From contig NZ_QXTJ01000033.1 in the NCBI RefSeq assembly GCF_003605735.1, positions 48,099-83,927 of the forward strand: 35,829 nucleotides of DNA, written 5' to 3'. Both the position numbers and the translations under genes were made by a program. This document shows positions 35,401 through 35,829 of the stretch, piece after piece (the first letter of the stretch is position 1; each line of letters starts with the position of its first letter). The notes beneath the pieces were generated by a model. The model saw only the letters and a program-made list of their open reading frames with translations, did not search any database and was not told where the DNA came from. Source of the DNA: Pseudomonas sp. LS-2. GTDB lineage: Bacteria; Pseudomonadota; Gammaproteobacteria; Pseudomonadales; Pseudomonadaceae.

Positions 35401-35829
35401 AGCCTGAATGACCTTGGCCCCGGCGACCTGGTCATCGTCAGCTACGGCCTGCTGCAACTGGACACAGAAGCCTTCACCGCTCAGCACTGGAGCAGCGTGG
35501 TACTGGATGAAGCTCAGGCCATCAAGAATGCCCAGACCAAACGCTCGCAGACGGTCATGGCGCTGGACGCGGATTTCCGCATGGTCGCAACCGGCACGCC
35601 GCTGGAAAACCACCTCGGCGAACTGTGGAACCTGTTCCGGTTCATCAATCCCGGTCTACTGGGCAGTCAGGACAGCTTCGCTGCCCGCTTCGCCACGCCT
35701 ATCGAACAAGGGGATGTGGCGGCGCGACGCGCACTCAAGGCATTGATCCAGCCGTTCATCCTCCGTCGCCTGAAAAACCAGGTCCTCGAAGAGCTTCCGG
35801 CCCGCACCGAGACCACTTACAAGGTGCCG
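32419..35829 (+). CDS. Large SNF2-family helicase/ATPase (3' end outside window)
   Basis: 1137 codons are visible without a stop. The ATPase core begins near residue 915 with LRDYQHDGFVWL, Walker A ADDMGLGKTVQT (Lys945), the DEAQ box (1030-1033), and ATGTPLENHLGELWNLFRF, all SNF2 hallmarks; the second RecA-like domain lies beyond the edge. The first 900 residues are not a family I can name; a segment at about 45-95 looks like a winged helix, and the next several hundred are helical and Leu-rich, as in TPR-like folds. ATG at 32419 has GAGG upstream and an in-frame stop just before it. The role may be chromosomal remodelling, transcription recycling or defence; context gives no decision. Confidence 0.92.
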   Translation, partial: MPSLSPISDDLPDYRMEVMYGLVTSFSGKGKTSLLKLLRSMDVKDPHGNLLDVATLYEILEELQREEWVVLEKRPEAQLLCVAPPRRNRVLLSLLQSKNCDDWLDEIKTGLPLLSAWQTPGRPRILQDLWLNLLSDDTGALANSLQQASYLFVHSDAPVPHPMQLLQADPQGLEVFARLNDDTRALLLGDHLNLLNNVLGPAGLSYDLALEEIEARPNRELALELSLQAVWRGDWVTLQYLASDELELLQQTIQLILRGQVSETLLLLRGWLTEMRRLTKKRKIDLPPVLNLFYCLALVAENDPKQRAQLKQAITLGDKERYGPAYHVLLNLFEQLQGEKPSLSSTYLPHRTNGLDGLVGALALYWLDAPQARKDNWRLKLEEYRDQLDREGYAWLAAEFDALIAAQYLVPRQLADVHLSADLQPLVSLCHRQEAWEHALNALTQLRPGKAAATPVADENNTRLAWLISIGTYSRKVEPREQKRNSKGQWSKGRVVALKRLLDDSALMDFLCEQDRQAISAIVVSHHHYSSVDYELPFGLAMPRLVGHPALYWDDAPDVRIDLQAGQASLNLQSSAGQIRLQLEPEGIRSADEVFVHKETPTRLMVYPMSRELRKIADIVGKGLSVPTSAKGQLIEAVSAIAPLLPIHSDIPELTGHLDKEPADTRLYAHLLPLAEGVRLQLLVRPLTEGSWFRPGHGSKNLLGERDGKPLQVSRDLAGEKKALQVVLECCPGLAYAESDGQEWQLDQPQHALQLLSELHALDGEQLHCIWPEGERMRIKGRSGLSQLNLGLRQQGDWFLLQGNITLDDGKVLELRQLLELLKSSPGRFLKLNERDWLALDDSLRKRLDELAHLADRINDDGLRLSPLTAPLLASLAQEAGQFQADAGWQEHLKKLESLRDYQPQVPTTLHAELRDYQHDGFVWLGRLAQWGVGACLADDMGLGKTVQTLALLLQRAAMGPQLVVAPTSVTLNWQSESARFAPGLTVRLYQQQRSLNDLGPGDLVIVSYGLLQLDTEAFTAQHWSSVVLDEAQAIKNAQTKRSQTVMALDADFRMVATGTPLENHLGELWNLFRFINPGLLGSQDSFAARFATPIEQGDVAARRALKALIQPFILRRLKNQVLEELPARTETTYKVP

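Noticed and set aside
34681..35613. 310-codon minus-strand frame over the helicase gene
   Set aside because: Shadow of the SNF2 gene, whose Walker A and DEAQ motifs lie in the plus frame.

Overview
The window looks like a chromosomal segment of a Pseudomonas, most likely of the fluorescens/syringae side of the genus rather than P. aeruginosa itself. This rests on GC-rich coding sequence, the plsX-fabD-fabG-acpP-fabF-pabC order without fabH, the rne/murB/kdsB/lpxK/exbDB/comEC block, and Pseudomonas-type REP/REPIN repeats with a GCCGGC core. Family and PAO1 gene-order comparisons are from memory; no database search was run.

Region 1 (1-5650, minus strand) is an envelope-lipid block read right to left: yceD, rpmF, plsX, fabD, fabG, acpP, fabF and the 5' part of pabC. 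It makes acyl-ACP and feeds acyl phosphate to phospholipid synthesis. An almost consensus sigma70 promoter stands so close to yceD that the message should be leaderless. acpP has its own good promoter, and a hairpin terminator lies between acpP and fabF.

Region 2 (5750-13060): maf (plus) converges on the minus-strand set rluC, HAD phosphatase, sppA. Divergent from rluC is rne (RNase E), with an unusually long leader of about 650 nt and a C-terminal half built of charged and Ala/Pro repeats.

Region 3 (13100-20200, minus strand): a MocA/MobA-like nucleotidyltransferase, then the tightly overlapping set exbB-exbD-lpxK-(Trm112-like)-kdsB-murB, preceded upstream by comEC. The tyrosine phosphatase gene I expect between kdsB and murB is absent; a 14-codon open frame occupies its place.

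Region 4 (20350-26370): a DUF2062 membrane protein, a YadGH-type ABC exporter (minus), a FadE-type acyl-CoA dehydrogenase, a 67-residue possible winged-helix protein and a 136-residue acidic protein of unknown function.

Region 5 (26600-32280): an organosulfur cluster, resembling PAO1 PA2600-PA2603. It holds an SsuD-like flavin monooxygenase, a LysR regulator (minus), a 3-mercaptopropionate/cysteine-type thiol dioxygenase, a four-domain rhodanese translated with overlap to it, and a sulfonate-type periplasmic binding protein without its permease and ATPase. Together they suggest uptake and desulfuration of thiols and sulfonates.

Region 6 (32419 to the end): a large SNF2-type helicase with a roughly 900-residue N-terminal part, cut by the window edge. 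Five REP/REPIN elements punctuate 20.8-31.2 kb. No tRNA, rRNA, CRISPR array, insertion sequence or prophage was seen.
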